This document shows, one piece after another, positions 1 to 8,181 of a stretch of DNA of 64,000 nt (its first letter is position 1; each line of letters opens with the position of its first letter). The stretch lies in NCBI RefSeq assembly GCF_021245725.1, contig NZ_JAJGSX010000036.1:1-64000 (forward strand), read 5' to 3'. Under the pieces are notes generated by a model. It was not told where the DNA came from. It made no database searches and was given only the letters and a program-made list of their open reading frames with translations. Source of the DNA: Pseudonocardia sp. TRM90224. Its GTDB lineage: Bacteria; Actinomycetota; Actinomycetes; Mycobacteriales; Pseudonocardiaceae. The position numbers and the translations under genes are program-made.

Positions 1-47
1 TCGCCGTATCCGCGCGCCTTGCGAGGACACCGCCTGGACGTCGCTCG

Positions 48-1184
48 CTACGGCCCCAGTCGTTCAGGACCCTCCTGCGCGACGAACCCGCCGGCGAGCG
101 CGCCGATCGCGGAGCCGCCGATGGAGAAGAGGAAGTACCCGCTGTTCACGCGGCCGCGGAGGGCGTCGCGCACCACCCGTTGGCGCCAGGACGTGATGAT
201 CACGCCGAGGACGCTGCCGTGCGCGCCGAAGACGACGAGCGTGACCATCGCGGCCCACGGTGCGGTCACCAGCGCGAACGAGAGGTGCGTGCACGTCTCG
301 ATCACCAGTCCCGCCCGCACCAGTGCCGACGCGCCGAACCGCTGCTGCAGCCGGGCCGCGGCGGCCGTGCCGATGAGCCCACCGACAGCGAGCGCGGCGA
401 GCAACACCCCGAACCCGATCTCGTCGAGCCCGAGCCGCTCCCGCGTAGAGCACGAGGATGCCGAACGCGGCCATGAGCGTGACGTTCATGAAGCACAGGC
501 AGACGGCGAACATCCGCAGCACCCGATGGCCGAACAGGCTCCGCACCCCGACTGCGATGTCATGTCGCATCGAGCCGCGAATCGGGCTCCGGCACGAGCC
601 CGGTCGGTCGGCGGCGCGACCCGCAGCGTCGCGATCAGCAGCGCGGCGAGCGCGAAGGACGCGGCGTTCACCCCGAACGGGATCGCCGCGGCGATGACGA
701 ACAGCGCGGCTCCGAGCGGCGGCGCGACGAGCTGGTTGAGCACGATCGTCGAGGCGTGGAGCCGGGCGTTGGCCCGAGGCAGTTGATCCGGCGCGACCAT
801 CGACGGGATCAGCGAGGAGACGGCGTTGTCGGCGAGCGTCTCCAGCGTCCCGAGCACGAACAACGTCGCGTAGACGATCGCGACGTTCGCCTACTCCGTG
901 GCGACCGCGATCGTCAGCCCTGCGACAGCCGCCGCGCGCACGATGTTGGCCAGCACCACGATCCGGCGCCGGTCCCACCGGTCGACGAAGACCCCGGCCG
1001 GCAGGGAGAACAGCAGCCACGGCAGCTGCTGCACGAATAACGCGCCCGCCACCAGCGCCGGGTCGGACGTCATCGAGGCGAGCAGCAGCGGCCCGGCCGC
1101 GAGCGCAACGCCGTCGCCGATGTTGGAGATGCTTCCGGCCGTCCACAGGCGGGTGAAGTCGCCGCCGAGCGGTCTGGCCCCCAT
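48..1184 (-). pseudogene. MFS transporter, broken
   Basis: This is a major facilitator permease, recognised from the stretch beginning MGARPLGGDFTRLWTAG, the segment WDRRRIVVLANI after the second helix, and later blocks such as ETLADNAVSSLIPSMV and GRVNSGYFLFSIGGS. The gene is not intact. A TAG lies in frame at 891-893, with the homologous sequence continuing in the same frame beyond it. The frame then changes near 580 (MRHDIAVGVRSLFGHRVLRM is in another frame) and returns to the first frame near 440. The product would be about 379 residues, slightly short for the family, so the C-terminus may be trimmed too. Either it is a decayed gene, or some of the shifts are sequencing errors; one nonsense codon plus two shifts favours decay. 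It is divergent from the sigma factor gene. Confidence 0.8.
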
Positions 1185-1242
1185 CGAACGAGCGTCGCGG
1201 ACGGTGGCGGTCGCGGCAACGGGATTCGAATCCGGACCGACC

Positions 1243-1248
1243 GGGTAT
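1243..1248 (+). promoter_or_regulatory. Possible SigB/SigF-type -10 element (GGGTAT)
   Basis: GGGTAT matches the -10 motif of SigB/SigF-type promoters and lies 43 bases before the chosen sigma-factor start. The -35 side is weak: GGATTC, 15 bases upstream, resembles the GTTT-type box only loosely. Autoregulation by the product is an inference. Confidence 0.3.
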
Positions 1249-1291
1249 GCCTTTACATGACCGAGCCGCGGTGCCGCCGAGTAAGGCGGCG

Positions 1292-2068
1292 ATGAGCATG
1301 CCTGACGAGTATGACCATCTCGCCCCGCTGCTGGACGAGCTCGCGGACCTCCCGGACGACGACCCGGACCGGCAGGCGCTGCGCGACAAGATCGTCACCG
1401 GCTACCTGCCGATCGTCCGGCACATCGCGCGCCGCTTCGCCGGCCGCGGCCAGCCGACCGACGACCTCGAACAGGCCGGCACGATCGGCCTGCTCGGTGC
1501 CGTCGACCGCTTCCGGCCCGACCGCGGGAGCGACTTCCTCTCCTTCGCCGTGCCCACGATCACCGGCGAGATCCGCCGGTACTTCCGCGACCACACCTGG
1601 ATGATGCGGGTGCCGCGCCGGCTGCGCGACCTCCAGTCGACGATCAACTCCGCGACCGACCGGCTCTCGCACCAGCTCGGCCGCGCTCCCCGCCCGAGCG
1701 AGCTGGCGACCGAGCTGGACCTGCCCGTCGACGACGTGCTCGAAGCGCTCGACGCAAACAATGCCTACCGCGCGGGCTCCCTCGACGAGCTGACCGCGGG
1801 CGTCGACAAGCCGCTCGCCGACGTCGTCGGGTTCGCCGACAAGGAGCTGGAGAAGGTCGAGTTCCGCCACACGCTGGGCCCGCTGCTGGACACCCTGCCC
1901 GAGCGCGAGCGCACCATCATCGTGCTGCGGTTCTTCGGTGAGATGACGCAGACCCAGATCGCACACCGGGTCGGCCTGTCCCAGATGCACGTCTCGCGGC
2001 TGCTGGCCACCACGCTCAGCCAGCTGCGCCGCACCCTCGTCATCGACGAGCGCGTCCCGACCCCGTGA
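1292..2068 (+). CDS. SigB/SigF-family RNA polymerase sigma factor
   Basis: A 258-residue group 3 sigma factor. Region 2 is clear (DLEQAGTIGLLGAVDRF, then FLSFAVPTITGEIRRYFRDH and MMRVPRRLRDL). Region 3 follows (LSHQLGRAPRPSELATEL), then region 4 (LPERERTIIVLRFFGEMTQ, then IAHRVGLSQMHVSRLL). Size and motifs match the SigB/SigF/SigG sigmas that actinomycetes use for stress and development. The ATG at 1292 was chosen over 1247 because AAGG lies six bases before it. Such sigmas are normally held by an anti-sigma kinase and released by an anti-anti-sigma factor. Neither is encoded nearby, but the convergent gene downstream is a SpoIIE-type phosphatase of the class that drives such partner switching. 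A family 1 palindrome follows the stop. Confidence 0.93.
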   Translation: MSMPDEYDHLAPLLDELADLPDDDPDRQALRDKIVTGYLPIVRHIARRFAGRGQPTDDLEQAGTIGLLGAVDRFRPDRGSDFLSFAVPTITGEIRRYFRDHTWMMRVPRRLRDLQSTINSATDRLSHQLGRAPRPSELATELDLPVDDVLEALDANNAYRAGSLDELTAGVDKPLADVVGFADKELEKVEFRHTLGPLLDTLPERERTIIVLRFFGEMTQTQIAHRVGLSQMHVSRLLATTLSQLRRTLVIDERVPTP

Positions 2069-2073
2069 AACTT

Positions 2074-2133
2074 CCCCACCGTTTTGTCAACCTGCACGCC
2101 GTTTCGGGTGTGCAGGTTGGCAAAACGGTGGGG
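2074..2133. repeat. Family 1 palindromic repeat, unit 1 (type A)
   Basis: A 23-base arm (CCCCACCGTTTTG then TCAACCTGCA, 2074-2096) pairs with 2111-2133 across a 14-base loop, with a single G-T mismatch. It lies between the convergent sigma and phosphatase genes, six bases after the sigma stop. It could form a strong hairpin in transcripts from either side and probably ends both. No U-tract is present. Confidence 0.9.
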
Positions 2134-2187
2134 ACCTTCGACGTTGTGTCGGCGTGCCCGCGAGGACGGCCCCAGTGGGGAAGTTGC

Positions 2188-3426
2188 TCAGCGGGTCAGC
2201 TGGATGGACATCGCGAGCACTGCGATGTCGTCGTTGACCTGCTCGCGCCCGACCATCTGCGCCATGACGGTCGCGCAGACGATCTCGGGAGGGGCCACCG
2301 GCATCGCCCGAAGGAGCTTGTCGAGGCCGTCGTCGATCGAGGCGTTGCGCCGCTCGACCAGCCCGTCGGTGTAGAAGCAGATGCTCGTGCCCGGTTCGAG
2401 CGTGAATCGGCTGGTGCGCCGCGGCATCCGGGGCTCGACGCCGAGCAGCGTGTCGGGCGGGATGTCGAGCAGCGCGGCCGGCGTGAGCGGTGTTGCGATC
2501 ACCGGTGGTGGGTGTCCGGCCGTCGAGATCGACATCCTCGACGTGGCGGTGTCCAGGATCGCGCACACCACGGTCGTCATCGTCGACGGCTCGTAGTAGC
2601 GCAGGTGGTGGTCGACCGTCGTGAGCAGTTCGGCCGGGTCCTCGACGCCCGGCGAGCGCGCGCTGCCGAGCGCATGCGCGCGGAACACCGTGCGCAGCCA
2701 GCCCATGGTCGTCGCGGCCGCGAGGCCGCTCCCGACCACGTCACCGACGATGATGCAAACCGATCCGGAGGGCAGGACGAACACGTCGTACCAGTCGCCG
2801 CCGACCGCGCCCTCGCCCGGCACGTACCGCGCCGCGAACTCGACACCGTCGAGCACGGGCAGCTCGGTCGGCAGCAGCGCCGTCTGCAGCGTGGTCGCCG
2901 CGGTCAGCTGGCTCCGCGAGATCCGCGCCTGCGTCGCCAGCGCGATGCGGTCGCCGACGAGCTGCAGCAGGTTGACGTCGTCGTCGGTGAAGGTCCGTGG
3001 CGCGAGCGATCCGACGTGCAGCACACCGAGCACCTCGGTGCCCACCACCAGCGGCACACCCAGCAACGATTGGATCCCGCGTTCCACGAGGAGCGGGTTG
3101 TGCACGGTGGCGGGGCTCACCTCGGTGAGCACGACGGGCCGGCGTTCGGCGGCGATCCGGCCGGCGAAGCCCTTCCCGAGCGGCACCGAGACGCCCTGCT
3201 GGACCTCCTCGTCGATGCCGAGCGCGACCGTCGCGACGAGGTGCTTGCGCGACGGAGGCAGCAGCAGCACCGCCGCGGTGTCGACGGAGAGCAGGTTGCG
3301 TACCCGCTCGAGCAGCTCGTTGAGCAGGTCCTCCAGGTCGAGATGGGCAAGGTCGGCATCGGTGACCGCATCCAACCTGCGCAGCCGCTCCTCCGACTCG
3401 CCCCACGCCGGATCCGCCACAGTCAC
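2188..3426 (-). CDS. GAF-SpoIIE serine/threonine phosphatase (PP2C family)
   Basis: A 412-residue soluble protein. Residues about 25-170 form a GAF sensor domain (LLNELLERVRNLLSVDTAAV through GVPLVVGTEVLGVLHVGS). Residues about 200-410 form a SpoIIE/RsbU-type PP2C phosphatase with GGDWYD, GDVVGSG, AGHPPP, FYTDGLVERR and the closing DDIAVL metal-binding motif. RsbU-type enzymes dephosphorylate anti-anti-sigma proteins and so release SigB-like sigmas. The convergent SigB-like gene makes this partnership plausible, but no anti-sigma or anti-anti-sigma gene is in view. The start is GTG at 3426, and the ribosome site is weak; a GTG six bases further in is possible. A 17-base palindrome lies just upstream. 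Confidence 0.92.
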   Translation of the reverse strand: MTVADPAWGESEERLRRLDAVTDADLAHLDLEDLLNELLERVRNLLSVDTAAVLLLPPSRKHLVATVALGIDEEVQQGVSVPLGKGFAGRIAAERRPVVLTEVSPATVHNPLLVERGIQSLLGVPLVVGTEVLGVLHVGSLAPRTFTDDDVNLLQLVGDRIALATQARISRSQLTAATTLQTALLPTELPVLDGVEFAARYVPGEGAVGGDWYDVFVLPSGSVCIIVGDVVGSGLAAATTMGWLRTVFRAHALGSARSPGVEDPAELLTTVDHHLRYYEPSTMTTVVCAILDTATSRMSISTAGHPPPVIATPLTPAALLDIPPDTLLGVEPRMPRRTSRFTLEPGTSICFYTDGLVERRNASIDDGLDKLLRAMPVAPPEIVCATVMAQMVGREQVNDDIAVLAMSIQLTR

Positions 3427-3433
3427 GTGACGA

Positions 3434-3450
3434 CTCTACTTGTAGTAGAG
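3434..3450. promoter_or_regulatory. Perfect palindrome CTCTACT-TGT-AGTAGAG
   Basis: Two seven-base arms with a three-base spacer lie 8 bases before the phosphatase start. The position fits an operator, or a 5'-leader hairpin that occludes the ribosome site. No cognate regulator can be assigned. Confidence 0.5.
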
Positions 3451-3524
3451 CGAGAAGGGCCTCAGACCTCGGCAGGTACCGTCTTGGCTTCATCGCGACT
3501 CATACGACCGAGGCCGTTTGTAAG

Positions 3525-3740
3525 ATGCCGGCCATGTCCGAGCCCGTTCCCCGCACCGGCTACGAGGACTTCCCCGCCCACCCGCTGCACGACGTCCCGT
3601 TCGAGGTTCTGCACGCTGCCCGTACTGCCGTCCAGCGCGCCGCGGAGTGGAAGCACGTCGACCCGGAGCTCGCCGAACCGCTTGCCGACGCCGTGGTCAT
3701 GGCGTGTCTGCCGGCGATGCGGAAGTGGCTCTCGCCCTGA
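3525..3740 (+). CDS. Small hypothetical protein, 71 residues
   Basis: Not recognised. The product begins MPAMSEPVPRTGYEDFPAH and is mostly helical, with an Ala-rich middle (ARTAVQRAAEWKHVDPELAE) and a short hydrophobic stretch (ADAVVMACLPAM). No signal peptide, membrane segment or metal site is visible. An internal ATG at 3534 is an equally good start; neither start has a strong ribosome site. It is divergent from the phosphatase and convergent with the LysR gene. Codon third positions are GC-rich as in the neighbours, which supports real coding. Confidence 0.6.
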   Translation: MPAMSEPVPRTGYEDFPAHPLHDVPFEVLHAARTAVQRAAEWKHVDPELAEPLADAVVMACLPAMRKWLSP

Positions 3741-3767
3741 TCCCGATCACCCGGCCTGATCATCTGG

Positions 3768-4625
3768 TCAGTCGCAGTCGACGATCCCGGCGAACTCCAT
3801 GATCAAGGCGGACCGGTTCCCCGCCGCCCACGCGAGGCAGACGTGGTTCGGGCCGATGTCCTCGATCGCCACCGCCACGACGTCCGGGCGCGTGTAGTAC
3901 TGCGCGGCCGATAGCGGCAGCACGGAGAAGCCGTGGCCGGCCGCGACGTGTTCGAGCTTCTCCTCGACGCTGTGCATCGTGGGCGCCGGCCGGCGCGACC
4001 GGTCCCGCAGTTCGAGAGCGATGTCGCGCCATTCGGGGATGGCGTCAGGGTGCTGGAGCAGGTGCTCGCCGGCGAGGTCGCCGATCCGGACGGAGTCCTT
4101 GCCCGCGAAGGCGTGGTCAGCAGGCAGCATCGCGACCCGCGGCTCGGAGCGCCAATGCCGCACGACGAGGCCGCGCTGGTTGATCGGCAGGCGGACGAAC
4201 CCGACGTCGGCCCGCCCGTCGAGCAGCACTTCCACCTGGTCGTCCCAGGTCGTGCGCAGCAGGTCGACCGTCAGCGTGGGGTGCCGGTCGGCGAGCGCCC
4301 GCACCGGCTCGGTGACCGTCAGCCCCGGCATGAACGCAACCGTGAAGTGGGCGTGCTCGCCGGCGGCTTGCAGGACCCTGCGCTGGGTCGCGGTGGCGGC
4401 ATGCAGCAGCGCGGGCGCGTCGGCGAGCAGCTGCGCGCCCGCGTCGGTCAGCGACGTCGAGCGGTGGTCGCGGTCGAACAGCTGCACCCGCAGCTCCTTC
4501 TCCAGCGCCCTGATCTGGCGTGACAGCACGGGCTGGGCGATGTGCAGCCGCTGCGCCGCCCGCCCGAAATGCAGCTCCTCCGCCACCGCGACGAAGTAGC
4601 GCAGCTTGCGCATGTCCAGGTCCAT
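3768..4625 (-). CDS. LysR-family transcriptional regulator
   Basis: A 285-residue LTTR. The winged helix-turn-helix is at residues about 5-65 (MRKLRYFVAVAEELHFGRAA, then IAQPVLSRQIRALE), followed by a periplasmic-binding-protein-like effector domain (FTVAFMPGLTVTEPVRALA onward; PADHAFAGKDSVRIGDL). The start MDLDMRKLRYF at 4625 was chosen because the longer reading adds 35 basic residues without homology and runs into the divergent promoter. LTTRs usually control a divergent neighbour, here the SDR gene, and a LysR box lies between the two. The effector is unknown. Confidence 0.92.
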   Translation of the reverse strand: MDLDMRKLRYFVAVAEELHFGRAAQRLHIAQPVLSRQIRALEKELRVQLFDRDHRSTSLTDAGAQLLADAPALLHAATATQRRVLQAAGEHAHFTVAFMPGLTVTEPVRALADRHPTLTVDLLRTTWDDQVEVLLDGRADVGFVRLPINQRGLVVRHWRSEPRVAMLPADHAFAGKDSVRIGDLAGEHLLQHPDAIPEWRDIALELRDRSRRPAPTMHSVEEKLEHVAAGHGFSVLPLSAAQYYTRPDVVAVAIEDIGPNHVCLAWAAGNRSALIMEFAGIVDCD

Positions 4626-4655
4626 GGCCCTCCGATCCGCTACCGAGCAGCGGAG

Positions 4656-4670
4656 ATACCTCGAGGGTAT
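4656..4670. promoter_or_regulatory. LysR box, ATAC-N7-GTAT
   Basis: The 15-base element ATACCTCGAGGGTAT has the T-N11-A form with inverted ATAC/GTAT arms that LysR proteins bind. It lies 31 bases before the regulator start and 84 bases before the SDR start, suited to both autorepression and SDR control. Confidence 0.6.
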
Positions 4671-4753
4671 GACAGCCGACCGCACAGGTCTTGGACGCGT
4701 GCCGCGGGCGCGACGCATCGTCGGTAGCAACGGTACGAGGGAAGGGAAGTCAC

Positions 4754-5473
4754 ATGGGACTCATCGGTGAACGGGTGCTCGTCCTCGGCGGGACGTCGGG
4801 GATCGGGCAGGCGACTGCCGCGCTCGCCGCCGCCGAGGGTGCGCAGGTGGTAGTGGCGTCGAGCCGCCGGACGAGCATCGATCGTGCGCTGGCCGAGCTG
4901 CCGGCCGGGACCACGGGGGAGGTCGCCGACCTCGCCGATCCGGCCGCCGTCGCCGCGTTGTTCGAGCGGGTCGGCGCGGTCGACCACCTCGTGTTCACGG
5001 CGGGCGAGCCGCTGACGCTGATGTCCGTCGATGGCATGGACATGGACGCCGCGCGGGCCGCGTTCGGGCTGCGGTTCTTCGGCGCGTTGAACGCCGTCAG
5101 CGTCGGTGCGCGGCACGTCCGGTCGGGCGGATCGATCACGCTCACGACAGGCATCGCGGCGGAGCGTCCCGGTGCCGGCTGGTCGGTCGCGGCCAGCATC
5201 TGCGGCGCCGTCGTGTCGCTGGTGCGCGCCCTGGCCGTCGAGCTGGCACCGCTGCGCGTGAACGGGGTGTCGCCCGGGATCGTGCGCTCCCCGCTCTGGG
5301 CGGGCATGGACGACGCCGCGCGCGAGCAGATGTATGCCGACACGGCCAAGGCGTTGCCGGTCGGCCGTGTCGGCGAGCCGGGCGACATCGCCCAGGTCTA
5401 CGTCCACCTGATGGAGCAGCACTTCACCACGGGCACCACGATCACGGCCGATGGCGGCGCACTGCTGGTGTGA
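4754..5473 (+). CDS. SDR-family oxidoreductase lacking the usual Tyr-x3-Lys
   Basis: A 239-residue short-chain dehydrogenase with a Rossmann fold. The dinucleotide motif GGTSGIG is at residues about 12-18, FTAGEP replaces the NNAG motif, the strand SITLTTGIA carries the Ser region, and the cofactor loop reads VNGVSPGIVRSPLW. The usual catalytic YxxxK is absent; the equivalent stretch is GAGWSVAASICGAVVSLVRA, with Trp where Tyr is expected. SDR subgroups with this substitution exist, so the protein may reduce by another mechanism or only bind cofactor. The start is well set: GAAGGGAAG precedes the ATG by four bases. The substrate is unknown. The divergent LysR gene and the LysR box suggest induction by a small molecule. 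Confidence 0.88.
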   Translation: MGLIGERVLVLGGTSGIGQATAALAAAEGAQVVVASSRRTSIDRALAELPAGTTGEVADLADPAAVAALFERVGAVDHLVFTAGEPLTLMSVDGMDMDAARAAFGLRFFGALNAVSVGARHVRSGGSITLTTGIAAERPGAGWSVAASICGAVVSLVRALAVELAPLRVNGVSPGIVRSPLWAGMDDAAREQMYADTAKALPVGRVGEPGDIAQVYVHLMEQHFTTGTTITADGGALLV

Positions 5474-5538
5474 CCGTCGACAACGACGTTCTGGCTGTTG
5501 TGAGCGCTAACAAACAGCCAGAACGTCGTTGTCGACGG
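5474..5538. repeat. Family 2 palindromic repeat, copy 1
   Basis: A perfect 26-base inverted repeat (5474-5499 with 5513-5538, arms beginning CCGTCGACAACGACGTT) encloses a 13-base loop GTGAGCGCTAACA. It fills the whole gap between the SDR stop and the stop codon of the convergent ABC ATPase gene, so it probably terminates both. A second copy lies at 62664-62728. Confidence 0.93.
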
Positions 5539-6237
5539 CTACCCGACGCCGAGTGCGGCTAGCAGGTGCTTGCGGTGCGCCGCCGCGTCGGACGCGCCGC
5601 GGGGGATCGGGCGGTCCACGACGATGCGGCCGGTGTCCAGGACGATCACCCGGTCGGCGAGCGCTACGGCCTCGTCGACGTCGTGCGTCACGAGAAGCAC
5701 GGCCGGCCGGTGCCGGGCGTGCAGCTCCAGCAGCAGCTCCTGCATGCGGATGCGGGTCAACGCGTCGAGCGCACCGAAGGGCTCGTCGGCGAGCAGCAGC
5801 GCCGGTCGGCGCACCAGCGAGCGGGCGAGCGCCACCCGCTGCTGCTCTCCGCCGGAGAGCTCGTTCGGCCAGGCGCGTTCCCGCCCACCGAGACCCACCT
5901 CGGCGAGCGCCTCCCGGCCGCGCTCGCGGGCCTGCGGCCCGTCGAGCCCGAGCACGACGTTGTCCAGCACCCGCGCCCAGGGCAACAGCCGCGCGTCCTG
6001 GAACACCACCGAGCGTTCGACGGGCACGGCCAGCTCGCCGGAACCCGCCACGCCGTCGTCCAGCTCGGCCAGCGCCCGCAGCAGCGTCGACTTCCCGGAG
6101 CCGCTGCGCCCCAGCAACGCGACGAACTCGCCTTCCGCGATCTCCAGGTCGAGCGAGTCGAGTACGATCCGCGCCCCGAAACCCCTGGTCAGCGTCGTCG
6201 CCCGGACCGCGGTCAGCTCCCGAGTGTCCGTCGCCAT
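5539..6237 (-). CDS. ssuB: Sulfonate/taurine ABC transporter ATP-binding protein
   Basis: A 232-residue cytoplasmic ATPase of the nitrate/sulfonate/taurine (NitT/TauT) importer type. Motifs in order: Walker A GRSGSGKST, Q-loop VVFQDARLLPW, signature LSGGEQQRVALARSL, Walker B LLLADEPFGALD and H-loop VTHD. It energises uptake with the permease, whose stop it overlaps by 25 bases, so the genes are translationally coupled. It is the last gene of the operon tauD-ssuA-ssuC-ssuB and is followed immediately by a family 2 repeat. Sulfonate specificity is inferred from the co-encoded TauD-type dioxygenase and the Cys-rich leader; nitrate or pyrimidine-precursor transporters share the fold. Confidence 0.92.
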   Translation of the reverse strand: MATDTRELTAVRATTLTRGFGARIVLDSLDLEIAEGEFVALLGRSGSGKSTLLRALAELDDGVAGSGELAVPVERSVVFQDARLLPWARVLDNVVLGLDGPQARERGREALAEVGLGGRERAWPNELSGGEQQRVALARSLVRRPALLLADEPFGALDALTRIRMQELLLELHARHRPAVLLVTHDVDEAVALADRVIVLDTGRIVVDRPIPRGASDAAAHRKHLLAALGVG

Positions 6238-7076
6238 GACAGCGCGCTCCTCTCGATCGCCCGGACCGCGGTGTCGCCGACGAGCCCGAACACGGCGTAT
6301 ACGACGAGCCCGGCGATGATGATCTCGGTCTGGCCGTAGGTCCGCGCCTGGGTCATGAGGTAGCCGATCCCGCTGGTCGCGTTGACCTGCTCGACGACGA
6401 CCAGCGCCGTCCACGAGACGGTCACCGCGAGCCGCAGCCCGACGAAGAACCCGGGCAGGGCGCCGGGCAGCGCCACCTGCCGGACGAACCGCAGCCGGGA
6501 GAGCCCGACCGTCTCGGCCAGCTCGACGTACCGGGCGTCGACGCCGCGCAGCGCGGCATGGGTGTTGACGTAGACGGGGATCAGCACGCTCGTCGCAATC
6601 ACGATGATCTTCATCTGCTCGCCGATCCCGAACCAGATGATCGCCAGCGGGATCAACGCGAGCGTCGGGACGGCCCGCTTGACCTGCACCGGACCGTCGA
6701 TGATCGCCTCCCCGGTGCGGGTGAGACCGGCCAGCAGCGCGAGCCCGACGCCCGCGCCGACGCCGAGCACGAGCCCCGCGACCGAACGCTGCAGCGACGT
6801 CAGCAGGTTCGACTGCAACCGTCCGTCGGCCGCCAGCTCGCCGAACGTCGTGACAACCGTCCAGGGTGGTGAGAGGGTCGCCGGGTCGATCAACCCGACA
6901 GCCGAGCCGCCGGTCCACCCGACCAGCAGGAGCAACGGGCCGAGGGCCAACGCGCGCGCCGAGGTCGGGCCGGGCCGCAGCCGCCGCCCGGTCGGCGGCC
7001 GTGGCGCGAGCCGCACGTCCCGCTGCGCAGCGGGTGCCTCTCGCGTCCGCGGTGCCGGTATCGAGACCTCGGTCAT
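6213..7076 (-). CDS. ssuC: Sulfonate/taurine ABC transporter permease
   Basis: A 287-residue inner-membrane permease of the BPD_transp_1 class. A basic N-terminus (about 50 residues, many Arg and Pro) is followed by about six membrane helices. The EAA-type loop is VELAETVGLSRLRFVRQV, followed by LPGALPGFFVGLRLAVTVSW. The start MTEVSIPAP at 7076 overlaps the upstream stop in an ATGA arrangement, which supports it. It forms the membrane channel for the SsuA/SsuB system. Confidence 0.92.
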   Translation of the reverse strand: MTEVSIPAPRTREAPAAQRDVRLAPRPPTGRRLRPGPTSARALALGPLLLLVGWTGGSAVGLIDPATLSPPWTVVTTFGELAADGRLQSNLLTSLQRSVAGLVLGVGAGVGLALLAGLTRTGEAIIDGPVQVKRAVPTLALIPLAIIWFGIGEQMKIIVIATSVLIPVYVNTHAALRGVDARYVELAETVGLSRLRFVRQVALPGALPGFFVGLRLAVTVSWTALVVVEQVNATSGIGYLMTQARTYGQTEIIIAGLVVYAVFGLVGDTAVRAIERSALSWRRTLGS

Positions 7077-8149
7077 CGCTGTACCACCACCGGCTCGAAC
7101 GACGCCCCGACCGCCGGCACGACCGAGCCGACGACCTCGTCGAACCGCAGGTCGAAGCCGTCGGAGGCGCGCACCGGACGCGGCAGCTGGCCCGCGCGCT
7201 GGATCGCGTCGATCGTGTCCTGCTGGCGCTGCACGAGCGCCTGGTCCAGCCGCGGGAACGAGCTGGGGCCGAGCGAGGCGAGGATCCGCCGGCCGTCGTC
7301 GGCGCTGACGCCCTGGTTCTGCACGTAGTACAGCAGCACCCATTCCTCCTGGTGGGTGTTGATCCACTGCTGGGCGCGGACGTAGTGCTCGACGTACGCG
7401 CGCACCGCGGCGGCCTTCGCCGGGTCCTGCAGCACCTCGCGCCGGGCGTAGAGGAACGCCAGCCCGGACGACGTGCCGGCGGTCTCCGCCGGGTCGATCA
7501 CGCCCCCGCCGCGCGGCGCAGCCTCGCTGAGGAACCGGGTCAGGCGGGGCTCGTTCAGCGGCGCGACGTCGACCTGCCCGGTGCGGACGGCGTCGTTGAA
7601 CTCGGCGAGCTGCAGCCGGACGAGCGTGACGTCGTCGGTCGCGAGCCCGGCCTTCTCCAACGCCCGCAGCACGATCACCTGCTGCGCGGTGCCCTCCGCA
7701 TAGGCGATCTTCTTCCCGCGCAGCTCGGCGAGCTTCCGCGCCGGCACGCCCGGTGCGACGGCCAGCAGCGTGCTCGACGGATCGTTCTGCTTCGCGAGCA
7801 CGATCGGCACGTCCGCCTTCGCGACGAGCGCCTGGATCGGCGGGGTGTCGCCGACCGAGGCGATGTCCGCGGCGCCCGCCCGGAACGCCTCCAGGATCGC
7901 GGGCCCGCCGGTGAAGTTCGCGAACTCGGCGGTGAACGGCAGCCTGTCGAGCTCGCCGGAGGCCCGCAGCGCCACCTGCTGGGCCTCGGACTGGTCGGCG
8001 ATCACCAGTGTGGTTCCTGGCGGCACCTGCGCCGGCAGCACGTCGGTCGCGGCGAGCCCGCCGCCGGACGGGCCGCCGGCGCAGGCCGCCAGCAGCAGCG
8101 CGCCGACCACCGCGGCGGCGAGCTGCCGCGCGGATCGTCGTGTGTTCAT
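7073..8149 (-). CDS. ssuA: Sulfonate ABC transporter substrate-binding lipoprotein
   Basis: A 358-residue exported binding protein. The signal peptide ends in the lipobox LLAAC, so Cys23 should be lipidated and anchor the protein outside the membrane. The NMT1/SsuA-like fold shows in PPGTTLVIADQSEAQQVALR, FTGGPAILEAFRAGAADIA, GDTPPIQALVAKADVPIVLA, GKKIAYAEGTAQQ and VDVAPLNEPRLTRFL. It captures an organosulfonate (or a related oxyanion; the ligand cannot be read from sequence) and delivers it to the permease. It lies 32 bases after tauD and overlaps the permease gene by four bases. Confidence 0.9.
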   Translation of the reverse strand: MNTRRSARQLAAAVVGALLLAACAGGPSGGGLAATDVLPAQVPPGTTLVIADQSEAQQVALRASGELDRLPFTAEFANFTGGPAILEAFRAGAADIASVGDTPPIQALVAKADVPIVLAKQNDPSSTLLAVAPGVPARKLAELRGKKIAYAEGTAQQVIVLRALEKAGLATDDVTLVRLQLAEFNDAVRTGQVDVAPLNEPRLTRFLSEAAPRGGGVIDPAETAGTSSGLAFLYARREVLQDPAKAAAVRAYVEHYVRAQQWINTHQEEWVLLYYVQNQGVSADDGRRILASLGPSSFPRLDQALVQRQQDTIDAIQRAGQLPRPVRASDGFDLRFDEVVGSVVPAVGASFEPVVVQR

Positions 8150-8181
8150 GTCAGCTCTCTCCGTGGTGGTCGGGCGCGTGA

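Noticed and set aside
5474..5538. Family 2 repeat as primarily a LacI operator
   Set aside because: Both copies lie at 3' ends of convergent genes, not upstream of promoters; terminator or REP function fits better.
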